A DNA stretch of 64,000 nt, taken from positions 124,001-188,000 of the forward strand of contig NZ_JACHCG010000006.1 of the NCBI RefSeq assembly GCF_014200595.1, in the 5' to 3' direction. Below are positions 8,540 to 18,186 of the stretch, piece after piece. Source of the DNA: Pedobacter cryoconitis (lineage in GTDB: Bacteria > Bacteroidota > Bacteroidia > Sphingobacteriales > Sphingobacteriaceae). Below the pieces are notes generated by a model. That model worked only from the letters and a program-made list of their open reading frames with translations, made no database searches and was not told the DNA's origin. Both the position numbers and the translations under genes were made by a program. Within the stretch, counting starts at the first letter, position 1. The number at the start of each line of letters is the position of its first letter.

Positions 8540-9454
8540 TTAGATCTTTGTGGTGATATATTTATTTTCCAGCGTACCATCATCATATAATTTGATAATG
8601 GCATATCCCGGAGGCGTTTCCTGATAATAATAAGGCTGTGCAGACTTTTCATCTCCTTTACCCCACCAGAAACCACTCATTGCACCATTACAATAATATT
8701 CTACACCATTATACCAGGCTCTGTCCAGCAAATGCTGATGACCGCTCAGGCATACTTTAACTTTGTCTTTGTACTTGTAAAATAATTTCTTGAGTTCTTT
8801 GTGATCACCATGCTGTCCGCCTTCCCAGGTATTGGTTACTGTTAATACCGGGTAATGCGACATCAATAAAACCGGTGTATCCGGGGCAAGTTGTTCCAGC
8901 TCGTTTTCCAGCCATTTGAACTGCTGTTCATCGAGTGAAGTATTTTTATTATTACCATCCAGTATAATAAAATGCCATCCGTTTTTAGAAAAACTATAAT
9001 AGCGGTTCGGGATTTTTAATCTTTTGACTACATAGTCTTTTCCATACATCTCATCCTCTTTAGAAGGCGCTGCCCACCAGGTATCGTGATTTCCAATACA
9101 GCTGTGTAATTCATAACCTGAAATCTGGCTGATGCATTTATCCCAAACTGCCCACTGTTCTATAACCTGTTCACGTTTGATATTGTCATAATCGGCGGCA
9201 TGAATACTATCACCGCCATTGAGAAAGAAATCTACTTTTAAGTTTTTGATTTCCTGAAGGCATTTTTCAAATCTGCTGGTCGCATCTTCGAATTGTCTGA
9301 TATGCACATCAGTAATGTGTGCTACAGTTAAGACTAATTTTCTTTTTGGCGCATTTGAGGTTTCAGCACTAATGGTGGCAGCTTCAGCGGCTTTTCCGAA
9401 AGCCAGTCCCAAAGCAGCAAGCGGGATAGTTTTTAATAAGCTTCTTCTTTTCAT
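8540..9454 (-). CDS. Exported calcineurin-like phosphoesterase
   Basis: This 304-residue protein has an N-terminal KRRSLLKTIPLAALGLAFG segment resembling a Tat-type signal. It carries the full metallophosphoesterase motif series: ITDVHI (D-x-H), NGGDS (GD), IGNHDTWW (GNHD), LMSHYPV (H) and LSGHQHL (GHxH). It should therefore hold a two-metal centre and hydrolyse a phosphomonoester or phosphodiester in the periplasm. It is the last gene after the SusC/SusD pair, which hints that the imported or surface-bound substrate carries a phosphate group. A perfect hairpin separates it from susD, so its expression may be lower or uncoupled. Confidence 0.88.
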   Translation of the reverse strand: MKRRSLLKTIPLAALGLAFGKAAEAATISAETSNAPKRKLVLTVAHITDVHIRQFEDATSRFEKCLQEIKNLKVDFFLNGGDSIHAADYDNIKREQVIEQWAVWDKCISQISGYELHSCIGNHDTWWAAPSKEDEMYGKDYVVKRLKIPNRYYSFSKNGWHFIILDGNNKNTSLDEQQFKWLENELEQLAPDTPVLLMSHYPVLTVTNTWEGGQHGDHKELKKLFYKYKDKVKVCLSGHQHLLDRAWYNGVEYYCNGAMSGFWWGKGDEKSAQPYYYQETPPGYAIIKLYDDGTLENKYITTKI

Positions 9455-9473
9455 TGTATAGTTATTTTTATAA

Positions 9474-9498
9474 GGGCCTGTTTAAACTAAACAGGCCC
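9474..9498 (-). terminator. Perfect hairpin between SusD and phosphoesterase genes
   Basis: An 11-bp perfect inverted repeat (GGGCCTGTTTA / TAAACAGGCCC) has a 3-nt loop. On the minus strand it is followed by TTATAAAAATA, a weak U-rich tail, so it may terminate partially after susD or be an mRNA-stabilising structure. Confidence 0.55.
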
Positions 9499-9527
9499 GA
9501 TGATTTTAAATGATTGTTATCAAACGA

Positions 9528-11333
9528 TTACCAGCCCTTAGGTTGTACCAGTTTTGGATTTAGTAATACTTGTTGAAAGGGGATCGGGAAATAGTAATAT
9601 TTAGCTTCGTTAAATGATCTTGGCGTATTCACGTTTTCCGGAAACATAATAAATCCTGAAGTCTGATTACTCAGATAAAAACTATTGCTGTTCAGGTAAT
9701 ACATCACCAGGTTTGCCTTTACAGCAGCTGGAACACCTGCAAGCGGATCCGTTTTTTCAGGAGATTCCAGAATTGCAATATCTTCAACGCCATCACCAGT
9801 CACATCCATTGCACCTAATTTCGCCACATAAATCCCCTGAGTAGGTCTTTCTAATAACTGACCGGCTTTCCATCTTAATAAATCATTGAAACGGAAGCCC
9901 TCACAAGCCAGCTCTACATTACGTTCCCGGCGTATTTCAAGTAAAACCCCTTTATTTCCACTGGAAACATGTGGATACATATTCACCAGAACAGGATCTG
10001 GGTTCGCATTTGCCAGGCTCATATTTAAAGGCGATACACCAGCACGGTTACGCAGCAGATTGATAGTCTGATCCAGATCGCCCTGTGTGATACTACCGAG
10101 TTCTGCTTTGGCTTCTGCATTAATCAGCAGCGTTTCTGCGTATCGGAAAATTGGTAAATCTGAATATTCCGTATATACTTTAGTATTGGGATCTATTGCA
10201 TAGAATTTGATTTGCGGATAGCCTCCAAAGGTAGGTCTGATCAGATTTGGTCTGCCTAAAGTTGTAGAGAATCCCGGAGGCATAATCGTTACGGCCATCC
10301 TTGGGTCACGGTTATTAAAAACTTCAGTATAAGTTTTGGTATTCCAGCCCGGGCTGGAAGTAAAAGGAGTACCATCTGCCATCAGATAAGTATCAGCCAT
10401 AGATTTACTGATAGACCACTGCCAGTCAAAAACATAATGTGTATCGTTAGAGCGGTTTAAAGCCTGGTCGAAATCACGGTAAAAAAGTATTTCCTTATTG
10501 GAGCCCAAATCTGCACTGGTAAATATCTTTTGATAATCTTCTCCTTTTTTACCCGTATTGTAGATAGAGAAACCTCCGCTCATGATTTCTTTAGAAGCTG
10601 AAACCGCTCTTTCCAGAAATGGGGTTGCACTGGCCTGGAGCCCCAGTTCATCATGATATTTTCGGAAAGTACCTTCATAAAGACAGAATCTGGAAAGCAT
10701 AGCCAGCGCAGCCCATTTCGTGATTCTTGATTTAGTCCCATCAGCCTTCACATGGCTAACAGCATATTCAAGATCTGCACGGATAGAATCTGCTACGAGT
10801 GCGCGCGGATCTTGTTTTTTATAAAGTGCAGCTTCATCAGTCGCCTCCAGTACGGTCGTATAATAAGGAACATCACCATATCTTTTCAGCATCTCAAAAT
10901 AGAAATCGGCCCTGTAAAAACGGGCGATACCGGTGAAATGTGCTACAGTTGCCTGATCTCCCTGAACATCCTGAAGGTTATTGAGCATATAGTTTATTCT
11001 GCGCAGGTTTTCCCAGTTCCAGGATTTAGGAGTCACTGTGGTTGCACTGATTTTCCCTCTGATCATGTTGTCAATTTCACTACCACCCAGGTAAACGGAG
11101 AGATTATCTGAAAACACATCATTTTTTCTCTCCATCACATCATTCAGTGCAGTGATCCCTGTCATTTCATAAAAACCATTACTGTAGGTTTCCAGATCGG
11201 CAGTAGTTTTAAAAAAATACTTAGGGTTAATTGAGGTTTGCGGCTCTCTTTCCAGGAAGTTCTTTTTACAACCTGTGAGTATAGTTATTGCGAGTACTAC
11301 AATAACCAGCGGGGTATAATATCTTGATAACAT
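9528..11333 (-). CDS. RagB/SusD-family outer-membrane lipoprotein
   Basis: This 601-residue lipoprotein has a lipobox (ITILTGCKKNFLE) followed by the SusD opening EREPQTSINPKYFF. It has the TPR-like segment FTGIARFYRADFYFEMLKRYGDVPYY and the late SusD segments YAETLLINAEAKAELG, EIRRERNVELACEGFRFNDLLRWK and YYYFPIPFQQVLLNPKLVQ. SusD proteins sit on the cell surface as the lid of the SusC transporter and bind the nutrient. The gene follows susC by 4 bases. With no glycoside hydrolase nearby, the substrate need not be a glycan; the phosphoesterase is the only enzyme in the locus. Confidence 0.95.
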   Translation of the reverse strand: MLSRYYTPLVIVVLAITILTGCKKNFLEREPQTSINPKYFFKTTADLETYSNGFYEMTGITALNDVMERKNDVFSDNLSVYLGGSEIDNMIRGKISATTVTPKSWNWENLRRINYMLNNLQDVQGDQATVAHFTGIARFYRADFYFEMLKRYGDVPYYTTVLEATDEAALYKKQDPRALVADSIRADLEYAVSHVKADGTKSRITKWAALAMLSRFCLYEGTFRKYHDELGLQASATPFLERAVSASKEIMSGGFSIYNTGKKGEDYQKIFTSADLGSNKEILFYRDFDQALNRSNDTHYVFDWQWSISKSMADTYLMADGTPFTSSPGWNTKTYTEVFNNRDPRMAVTIMPPGFSTTLGRPNLIRPTFGGYPQIKFYAIDPNTKVYTEYSDLPIFRYAETLLINAEAKAELGSITQGDLDQTINLLRNRAGVSPLNMSLANANPDPVLVNMYPHVSSGNKGVLLEIRRERNVELACEGFRFNDLLRWKAGQLLERPTQGIYVAKLGAMDVTGDGVEDIAILESPEKTDPLAGVPAAVKANLVMYYLNSNSFYLSNQTSGFIMFPENVNTPRSFNEAKYYYFPIPFQQVLLNPKLVQPKGW

Positions 11334-11337
11334 CTGA

Positions 11338-14300
11338 TTAAAAATTAAGGTTCATGCCAAATGAATAAGTACGTTGAAAGGGATAAATATTCCCCTGTAA
11401 TCCTTCCGGATCCAGCTTTACCTTCAGTTTAGAATATTCAAAAAGATTCTCTCCACTCACATAGAAATGGACATTATCCAGCTTGAGTTTCTTCAATATG
11501 CTTTTAGGAAGCGTATAGCCAATGGTTATATTTTTAACCCTTAAATAAGCCGCATTTTGCAGATATCTGGTGTTAGGGATACCCAGTTCTTCTCCTGTAT
11601 CTTCTGCCGAATAAGCTTTGACCCTTGGGAAGTAGGCATTTGGAGTTTCAGGTGACCAGTGATCCATATTCTGGGTCGTCACATTCGTCCAGGGTTGTGC
11701 ATAAATACCCCAGAAATAAATATTACTTCCCTCTGCATACCAGTCTCTTTTGGCTACACCTTGTATAAATACTCTGACATCAAATCCTTTCCATGCAGCG
11801 GATAAATCAACACTATAAGGAAGACGGATCTGGCTGTTTCCGATCTTATAAAGATCTCCCGGATTATTTACCGTTTTATCTCCAAAATCTACTTTTCCAT
11901 CACCATTGCGGTCTTTGAATTTAATATCACCTACAAAATACTGATAACGCTGATCGTCCGTACCCACAGCAGTCTGGTTCGCATGGTTTTTTAACTCTTC
12001 TGCATTCTGGAAAAATCCTTCAGTTTCCAATCCCCAGATTTCGCCAATCTCCATTCCTTCATAATAATTGCTTTTACCATCGCTTTTTCTGCCAAATGAT
12101 TTGGTTGGGTTATCAAAGCGGGTAATATAGGCGCGGCTATCGCTTAAAGCGAAGGTCGCATTATAAGATAGTGGTGATCCTCCAACCTGAACTACATCTC
12201 TCCAGCTCAACTTAATCTCCCAGCCTTTGGTTTTCAAATCCGCAGAGTTGGCTGTAGGGGAGGCTGTTCCGAACACGCCCGGTAATAATTTTCCGGGAAC
12301 AAGCATGTTTTTCGTGTACCTGGTATATTTATCAAGGTTCAATTCCAGTTTATTCTTGAAAAAGGTCAGGTCTGCACCGGCATTGATGGTAGAAACCTTT
12401 TCCCAGGTGAAATTACTGGAGATAGCCAGTGGTGGATTCACGTAATTAGGTTGCTTGCCATCTAAGATCTGACCGTTCTTTTTACTGTCCATTAAAGCCA
12501 GGTAATCATATTCGTTCACAGAAGCCTGGTTGCCGAGTACACCATAAGAACCTCTGAACTTGAATTGGTTCATTCCGATAGCTTCTTTTACAGGTTTGAA
12601 AAATGATTCTTCAGAAATTAACCATCCTGCGGATGCAGAAGGCACAAAAGCCCATCTTTGACCAGGGGCAAAACGGGAAGAACCGTCATAACGTCCGTTA
12701 AATTCAAGCAGATATTTTTCTTTGAAATTGTAATTCAGCCGGTAAAAAATCCCCTGTACAGCCCATTCTCCGATTCTCTCGGTAATGGTTTGGTCACCAG
12801 TAGCTAAATTTACAGAAGGAATAGCAGTGGAGATTAGCGATTTCCGGGAAGCATAGAAATTGGTATTGATATAATGCTCCTGGTTATAACCTAAAAGCCC
12901 TGAAATAAAATGATTGCCCAGTTTTTTATGTGCTTCTGTATATAAATTGACTACATCATATTTGATATTAATGTTCCGGTTGGATGCACTGGAAGTTGAA
13001 TTTAACGGAGGTGCTAAATTTGGCCCTGTTTTGTAAGCTACAGGAATATCGTAAGCCCTGACCAGTGTATCGACCCTTCTGAAAGTTGCATCACCTTTTA
13101 AACTCCATACATCTTTAATTAAAGAAGCATCGAAAGAAAATGTCGTTTGAACAGTGTGGTTGGTAATATTTTTTCTGCCGCCTTCTTTAACCGCACCCAG
13201 TGAACCTGCTCCCGCAGCTGTCCATGAACCATCTGGATTTTTAGGGATGTCAGTTATATTGCTCCGGTTAATCGCCTGAAAATAAGTCTGATCGTCCAGT
13301 ATGGTCGGTGCCTGGTAAGTACCTGCACTAAACATCGTGTTGTTGGCAATGTTTAACCATTTTGTAACGTTCATATCTACTTTGCCCCGCATGTTATACA
13401 GGTTGTTTTTCTCTTTGGCATCACGCGCAATTCCATTCTGGCTAAAGTAATTTGCAGACAGGTAATAGCTTAGCTTATCCGCTTTTTGAGAGAGCGTTAC
13501 ACCTGCGTTATAGGTCGCTGCGGTTTTATTATAACCTTCTCTCAACCAGTCTGTATTACCGATGTAAAACCATTTGGTGGGATCACTGGGATCGAGCATT
13601 ATATTGGGCAGGGAAGGGTCTAAAGAACGTAAACGGGCAGCTTCAATTAATTTTGCGTTATAAGCAGGATTGTATAGTGGAAATGCTGCCTCATTTTTCA
13701 TTTGCAGTACTGTATAAGGATCGGTTACTACTTCGGGTAATTTGCCGATTGTTCTGATGCCTGTATAAGTATTCACGCTTACATTCAGTTTGCTGCTTTT
13801 TGCAGATTTTGTGGTGATCAATACGACACCAAAAGCGGCTCTTGAACCATATATCGCCGCAGATGCCGCATCTTTCAGGACAGAAATACTTTCTACATCA
13901 GCGGAGTTTAACATTAAGAGTTCTGAAGCGGAGAAAGGTACATTGTCAACTAAAATCAGCGGGCTTCCACCGTTTAAAGAGGTATAACCCCGGATATTAA
14001 ACTCGGGTGCAGTACCAGCTTTTCCATTGGCAATAGAAATATTCAGGTTAGGGATCAGCCCTTGCAAACCTTGTCCAAGATTCGCGATAGGCCTGTTTTC
14101 CAGTTGTTTGGAAGTAATAGCATCTACAGCTCCTGTCAGGTTAGCTTTTTTCTGTTTACCATATCCAACTACTACTACCTCAGTTAAATCTGCCAGCACT
14201 GGTAATAAAGTAATGTTCATACTACCCGATTGCGTAACCGGTATTTCCTGAGATTTATAGCCTAAATAAGTGAAAATCAGTATTGCATCCGTATTGGGTA

Positions 14301-14877
14301 CTTTAAATTGGAAATTTCCATTCTCATCTGTTTTATACCAGGTTTTTGAGCCTTTGATCTGGATAGAAACAGAAGGCAATGGCAAACCTTTTTCATCTAT
14401 GATCTTTCCTCTGACCTCAATATCTTTAAAAAGGCTGATCACCTTATTGATCAGGGAAATTGATAGTGGTTTAATCACAATAGTATTCGCTTCAACAGCA
14501 TAAGTTAATTGCTGGCCTGAGAGACATGTTTTCATGACCTCATCAATAGAAGCATGCTTAAAATTGGCGTCGATGAATTTGCCGGCCTGTAACTTGTCCT
14601 GCTCCCAAAGCACATTGTAACCTGTTTGTTTTCTGATCTCCCTGAAAATATACTTGATCGCTACATTTTTTTTGGTGAAAGTGAGGTTCTGGGCATTGCT
14701 GCTGGCTGCCGCCTGCAACAGGAACGTAATCATTAAAACTGTAGTAAGTTTAACGCTCATTATTAATTGTCTTTTAAACGCCTGATCAAGACCTGGAATA
14801 CCGGGTAACTTAACTGGCGAAAATTTGGCAAAGCAGGTACTTAACCTGCGAAAAAAAATAGTATAAATTGTATACAT
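11338..14877 (-). CDS. SusC/RagA TonB-dependent transporter with STN signalling domain
   Basis: The 1179-residue frame has an early hydrophobic segment starting at Met 40 (MSVKLTTVLMITFLLQAAASSNAQ). An STN domain follows (about 62-130, IKYIFREIRKQTGYNVLWEQ), then a carboxypeptidase-like CNA_B strand domain (about 150-230). The SusC plug comes next (TEVVVVGYGKQKKANLTGAVDAI, RGYTSLNGGSPLILVDNVPF, ISVLKDAASAAIYGSRAAFG), and then the barrel ending in SFGMNLNF. The STN domain fits control by the FecR and sigma genes directly upstream. Long N-termini like this are usual in the group, so the start is uncertain between 14877 and the internal Met. It imports the SusD ligand across the outer membrane. 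Confidence 0.95.
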   Translation of the reverse strand: MYTIYTIFFRRLSTCFAKFSPVKLPGIPGLDQAFKRQLIMSVKLTTVLMITFLLQAAASSNAQNLTFTKKNVAIKYIFREIRKQTGYNVLWEQDKLQAGKFIDANFKHASIDEVMKTCLSGQQLTYAVEANTIVIKPLSISLINKVISLFKDIEVRGKIIDEKGLPLPSVSIQIKGSKTWYKTDENGNFQFKVPNTDAILIFTYLGYKSQEIPVTQSGSMNITLLPVLADLTEVVVVGYGKQKKANLTGAVDAITSKQLENRPIANLGQGLQGLIPNLNISIANGKAGTAPEFNIRGYTSLNGGSPLILVDNVPFSASELLMLNSADVESISVLKDAASAAIYGSRAAFGVVLITTKSAKSSKLNVSVNTYTGIRTIGKLPEVVTDPYTVLQMKNEAAFPLYNPAYNAKLIEAARLRSLDPSLPNIMLDPSDPTKWFYIGNTDWLREGYNKTAATYNAGVTLSQKADKLSYYLSANYFSQNGIARDAKEKNNLYNMRGKVDMNVTKWLNIANNTMFSAGTYQAPTILDDQTYFQAINRSNITDIPKNPDGSWTAAGAGSLGAVKEGGRKNITNHTVQTTFSFDASLIKDVWSLKGDATFRRVDTLVRAYDIPVAYKTGPNLAPPLNSTSSASNRNINIKYDVVNLYTEAHKKLGNHFISGLLGYNQEHYINTNFYASRKSLISTAIPSVNLATGDQTITERIGEWAVQGIFYRLNYNFKEKYLLEFNGRYDGSSRFAPGQRWAFVPSASAGWLISEESFFKPVKEAIGMNQFKFRGSYGVLGNQASVNEYDYLALMDSKKNGQILDGKQPNYVNPPLAISSNFTWEKVSTINAGADLTFFKNKLELNLDKYTRYTKNMLVPGKLLPGVFGTASPTANSADLKTKGWEIKLSWRDVVQVGGSPLSYNATFALSDSRAYITRFDNPTKSFGRKSDGKSNYYEGMEIGEIWGLETEGFFQNAEELKNHANQTAVGTDDQRYQYFVGDIKFKDRNGDGKVDFGDKTVNNPGDLYKIGNSQIRLPYSVDLSAAWKGFDVRVFIQGVAKRDWYAEGSNIYFWGIYAQPWTNVTTQNMDHWSPETPNAYFPRVKAYSAEDTGEELGIPNTRYLQNAAYLRVKNITIGYTLPKSILKKLKLDNVHFYVSGENLFEYSKLKVKLDPEGLQGNIYPFQRTYSFGMNLNF

Positions 14878-14940
14878 TTGATCGTTTGTTGTGGGTTTTG
14901 AATATGCTATCGTGGTTTATTTATTTAACCTCAATAAATC

Positions 14941-14989
14941 ATGCGGTTTACGCCGCATTCCGGTCAGTGATGTTTGCAGCATCACTGAC
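14941..14989. terminator. Two tandem perfect hairpins between fecR and susC
   Basis: ATGCGG-TTTACG-CCGCAT (14941-14958) is followed 4 bases later by GTCAGTGATG-TTTGCAG-CATCACTGAC (14963-14989). On the plus strand the second is followed by TTTTTTATT and looks like an intrinsic terminator. On the minus strand the pair lies in the 143-nt fecR-susC spacer, where it could attenuate or stabilise the susC message. Confidence 0.6.
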
Positions 14990-15019
14990 TTTTTTATTGG
15001 AGATTATATCCTGTATGGT

Positions 15020-16159
15020 CTATTTGACGACTATAATCTTCCTCCCTTCTATTTTAAAATGTACTGATCCTGTTAATTCAAGCGTTTTTAAGATTTGTGA
15101 GACTTTCCCAAATCTGGATACGGTACCACTGAAATGTTTTTGACGCAGGTCTGCCTGCTGGAAATCAACTTGAACATCATACCAGCGTTCTACCTTTTTC
15201 ATGATGTTTTCCAGGTCTTCATCATTAAACATAAAAAGGCCGTCTTTCCAGGCTAATGCCTCTTCTATATCAACCGGGATAACTTTAATGTGATTGTTAG
15301 CAATGGCTTGCTGCCCGGGTTTTAATACTTGCTCCTGGTTGTTTGCCGTTAAGGATACCTTTACACTTCCCTCAGCAAGCGTTGTTTTACTTTGGCGTTC
15401 ATCTGCATAGGCACTGACGTTAAAATGAGTACCCAGCACTTCTATTTTTTGCTGTTCACTTTTCACAATAAAGGGCATGTGCTTGTTTTTCGCTACCTCG
15501 AAATAGGCTTCCCCTTTCAGAATAACCTGGCGTTGAAGACCACTGAACCTGGCGGGGAAACTTAAGGAAGAAGCTGCATTTAACCATACTTTGGTTCCAT
15601 CAGGCAAATTAACCTGATACTGACCACCTTTAGGGGTTTCAATGGTATTCAGCAGTGCTTGTGTTTTAAGAGCTGCGGCCTGATTATCCTGTATAGTATA
15701 AACGAGCTGACCAGTAGTTGTTTTAGTAATGACACAGCCGGATTGTTTGGCAATCTGCCCGTTAACCGCGTCATCGAGTACAATTTTTGAACCGTCTGCT
15801 AAAGTTAAAAGGGCCTTGTTGCCACCGGGATTAATATCTGTTTTGGTGAAATCTGCTGCTCCATTTTGTGGAATAGGACTGGTTGACCTGGTTCCAAAAT
15901 ACAGTGCTGTAGTAAGTAGTAAGATAGCAGCTGCTGCATAGCTGTAAATACGCTGTCTGGATAAACTTTTTTTATGATTTTCTGTGGTGATCTTTGCCCA
16001 GATCTGCTGCTCCATATCCTGATCATCGGGTTCTTCAATTTCCTCTTGCGCATTTGCAGTCTCATTCAGATACCAGCTTTCCACGATGGCCTTCTCTTCC
16101 GCTGTGCAATCGCCCTTCAGGTATTTCGCTATTAATTTTTTCGCTCTTTCGTTTTCCAT
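15020..16159 (-). CDS. FecR-type anti-sigma / sigma regulator
   Basis: This 379-residue protein has a cytoplasmic N-terminus (about 1-80), one membrane helix (YSYAAAAILLLTTALYFG, about 87-104) and a periplasmic FecR domain. The domain shows the family segments TPKGGQYQVNLPDGTKVWLNAASSLSFPARFSG, ILKGEAYFEVAKNKHMPFIVKSEQQKIEVLGTHFNVSAY and LKPGQQA. A DUF4974-like C-terminus follows (DLENIMKKVERWYDVQVDFQ). It holds the ECF sigma factor inactive until the STN domain of the receptor signals ligand binding. It lies between sigma and SusC in the usual order. Confidence 0.95.
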   Translation of the reverse strand: MENERAKKLIAKYLKGDCTAEEKAIVESWYLNETANAQEEIEEPDDQDMEQQIWAKITTENHKKSLSRQRIYSYAAAAILLLTTALYFGTRSTSPIPQNGAADFTKTDINPGGNKALLTLADGSKIVLDDAVNGQIAKQSGCVITKTTTGQLVYTIQDNQAAALKTQALLNTIETPKGGQYQVNLPDGTKVWLNAASSLSFPARFSGLQRQVILKGEAYFEVAKNKHMPFIVKSEQQKIEVLGTHFNVSAYADERQSKTTLAEGSVKVSLTANNQEQVLKPGQQAIANNHIKVIPVDIEEALAWKDGLFMFNDEDLENIMKKVERWYDVQVDFQQADLRQKHFSGTVSRFGKVSQILKTLELTGSVHFKIEGRKIIVVK

Positions 16160-16249
16160 GGTACCGCCGGTTTAACAGCTCATATAGGGTTAAGAACGTT
16201 TGCTCAAAGCTTGGTAGTAGAGGAAATGGAAAAATAATTCAGCAGTTGC

Positions 16250-16828
16250 TTAAAGATGAAAAAACAGCAGCATTGCAGTGAGTGCACCTAACCTTAAACG
16301 CAGAATTTTAATTGCGTTGTTCATCTGTTTTTTTACTGTTTTATCGGAGATATCCATTCGGAAGGCGATCTCTTTATGGGATAAATTTACTTTACGGCTC
16401 AATTCAAAGACTTCCCGCATTTTGGCAGGTAGTTTTGCAATCTCCTTTTCAATATGGCTGGCCAGTTCGCGGTTGCGTACCAGATGATCTGTGATATTTG
16501 TTCCTTCATCGATGAATTTTTCCAGGGAATTCATATATTTTTCTTTCACCTTTCCGCGCTCAAATAATTTAAGCATACTATTTCTGACTGAGGCATAAAG
16601 GAAAGACGATAAGGAAGTATGTAAATCTAAAGTGCCGGATTTAGACCAGACCATCACAAAGACGTCCTGAATAACATCTCTTGCTTCTTCTTCATTTTGC
16701 AATATTTTCCGGGAATAGCGATATAATAAATTCCAGTATCTTTTATAGATTTCTGCGTAGGCATGATGATCGCGATCTCTTAAAAGCGCAAGTAATTCAT
16801 CGTCTGAAAGCGAATCATAAGTGACCAT
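16250..16828 (-). CDS. ECF sigma factor paired with FecR/SusC
   Basis: Sigma region 2 reads AYAEIYKRYWNLLYRYSRKILQNEEEARDVIQDVFVMVW and region 4 reads AKLPAKMREVFELSRKVNLSHKEIAFRMDISDKTVKKQMNNAIKILR, typical of the Bacteroides-type sigma-70 group that pairs with FecR. I prefer the Met at 16828 (MVTYDSLSDDELL); the longer frame starts at 16858. The last 10 residues are hydrophobic (ALTAMLLFFHL), as often seen in these sigmas. It should drive the susC/susD operon directly downstream. Confidence 0.93.
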   Translation of the reverse strand: MVTYDSLSDDELLALLRDRDHHAYAEIYKRYWNLLYRYSRKILQNEEEARDVIQDVFVMVWSKSGTLDLHTSLSSFLYASVRNSMLKLFERGKVKEKYMNSLEKFIDEGTNITDHLVRNRELASHIEKEIAKLPAKMREVFELSRKVNLSHKEIAFRMDISDKTVKKQMNNAIKILRLRLGALTAMLLFFHL

Positions 16829-17088
16829 TAACCCATTCTTATATTTGGAACAAAACAACCGTTAATTCTTGAATATACGATTCTTTGTTTATTATTATTT
16901 TGTTAAATCTGTAACCACCGGATATAAAACATTATTTTGCTTTACAGGCATTGTTTTGTTGATTCGCAATTTTTTATTCTGAAAATCAGCTAATAATCAG
17001 TTTATTTATCTTTAATCCAAGTCCGGAACGATATCAAGCAATCTTTGTTGCATCTTTAAGAGTTTCTTAAACCAAATATAAATTAAAG

Positions 17089-18186
17089 ATGACGATCCAG
17101 ATTAAACATAATTTTGGGGCGGGGCCGTGTATCCTCCCTGCCAGCGTATTGGAACAAGCTGCCGAAGCAGTAAAAAACTGGGATAACAGTGGACTGTCTA
17201 TCCTTGAAGTTTCCCACCGCTCTCCAAAATTCGAAGAAGTAATGCGCAAAACAGAAGAATTGGTAAGAGAACTTCTGGAAGTACCAGAAGATTATGCAGT
17301 ACTGTTTTTACAAGGTGGGGCGAGTACACAATTCTCGATGATCCCACAAAATTTCTTACAGAAACATCAGAAAGCAGCTTATCTCGATGCTGGCTTATTC
17401 GGGCATAAATCTATTAAAGAGGCGAAATATTTTGGGCAGGTAGAGGTCGTTGGCTCTTCGGCCGGTGACAATTATTCCAAAGTACCTGAAATTGGGGAGG
17501 TCAGTAAAGATACTGCCTATTTTCACTGTACGTCCAATAATACTATTGAGGGGACAGAAATGTTCGAATTTCCTGATTTAGGTGTACCGCTGATCTGCGA
17601 TATGTCTTCTGATATTTTTAGCCGGGTAATTCCGATCAGCCAGTTTGACCTGGTTTATGCTGGCGCACAGAAAAATATGGGCCCGGCAGGAATGACGCTG
17701 GTTTTAGTGAAAAATGAATTACTCGATACAGTGGAACATGCGGTTCCTTCGATGTCAGATTACCGGATTTACCGTGATAATCAAAGTATGTTCAATACAC
17801 CACCTGTATATTCTATTTATGTGGCTATGTTAAACCTGCAATGGTTAAAAGCCAATGGTGGAGTTGCAGCAATTGAAAAAGAAAATATAGCTAAAGCTGC
17901 TTTATTATATGCAGAAATCGAGAGAAATCCGCTGTTTTTTGGAATGGCTGATCAGGCACACCGTTCCAGGGTTAATGTTTGTTTTAAAATGCATGACCTG
18001 TCCAGGGAAGAAGATTTTCTGTCTTTTGCCGCAGAAAGGGGGATGGTAGGTATCAAAGGCTACCGGACAGCCGGAGGTTTCAGGGCTTCACTTTACAATG
18101 CGTTAAGGCTGGACGCTGTAAAAGCACTGGTCGCTTGTATGCAGGATTACGAGAAACACAGTTTATTATCATATGGCAACAATTAG
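17089..18186 (+). CDS. serC: Phosphoserine aminotransferase-like protein (SerC family, altered phosphate pocket)
   Basis: This 365-residue PLP enzyme has the SerC opening NFGAGPCILPASVL, SHRSPKF (His/Arg of the phosphate pocket), FLQGGASTQF, the PLP lysine in YAGAQKNMGPAG and the C-terminal GGFRASLYNAL. SerC transaminates 3-phosphohydroxypyruvate with glutamate to make phosphoserine. The usual GHRSVGG near the C-terminus is here GYRTAGG, so a His that contacts the substrate phosphate in characterised SerC enzymes is Tyr. There is no adjacent serA, unlike many Bacteroidota serC loci. The next gene overlaps its end by 14 bases, so translation is coupled. It may be the normal serine enzyme or a paralogue with a changed substrate. 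Confidence 0.85.
   Translation: MTIQIKHNFGAGPCILPASVLEQAAEAVKNWDNSGLSILEVSHRSPKFEEVMRKTEELVRELLEVPEDYAVLFLQGGASTQFSMIPQNFLQKHQKAAYLDAGLFGHKSIKEAKYFGQVEVVGSSAGDNYSKVPEIGEVSKDTAYFHCTSNNTIEGTEMFEFPDLGVPLICDMSSDIFSRVIPISQFDLVYAGAQKNMGPAGMTLVLVKNELLDTVEHAVPSMSDYRIYRDNQSMFNTPPVYSIYVAMLNLQWLKANGGVAAIEKENIAKAALLYAEIERNPLFFGMADQAHRSRVNVCFKMHDLSREEDFLSFAAERGMVGIKGYRTAGGFRASLYNALRLDAVKALVACMQDYEKHSLLSYGNN

Noticed and set aside
11338..14877. Possible glycan-utilisation locus label for the SusC/SusD region
   Set aside because: No glycoside hydrolase, lyase, sulfatase or surface glycan-binding protein is present; the only enzyme is a phosphoesterase, so a glycan substrate is not supported.
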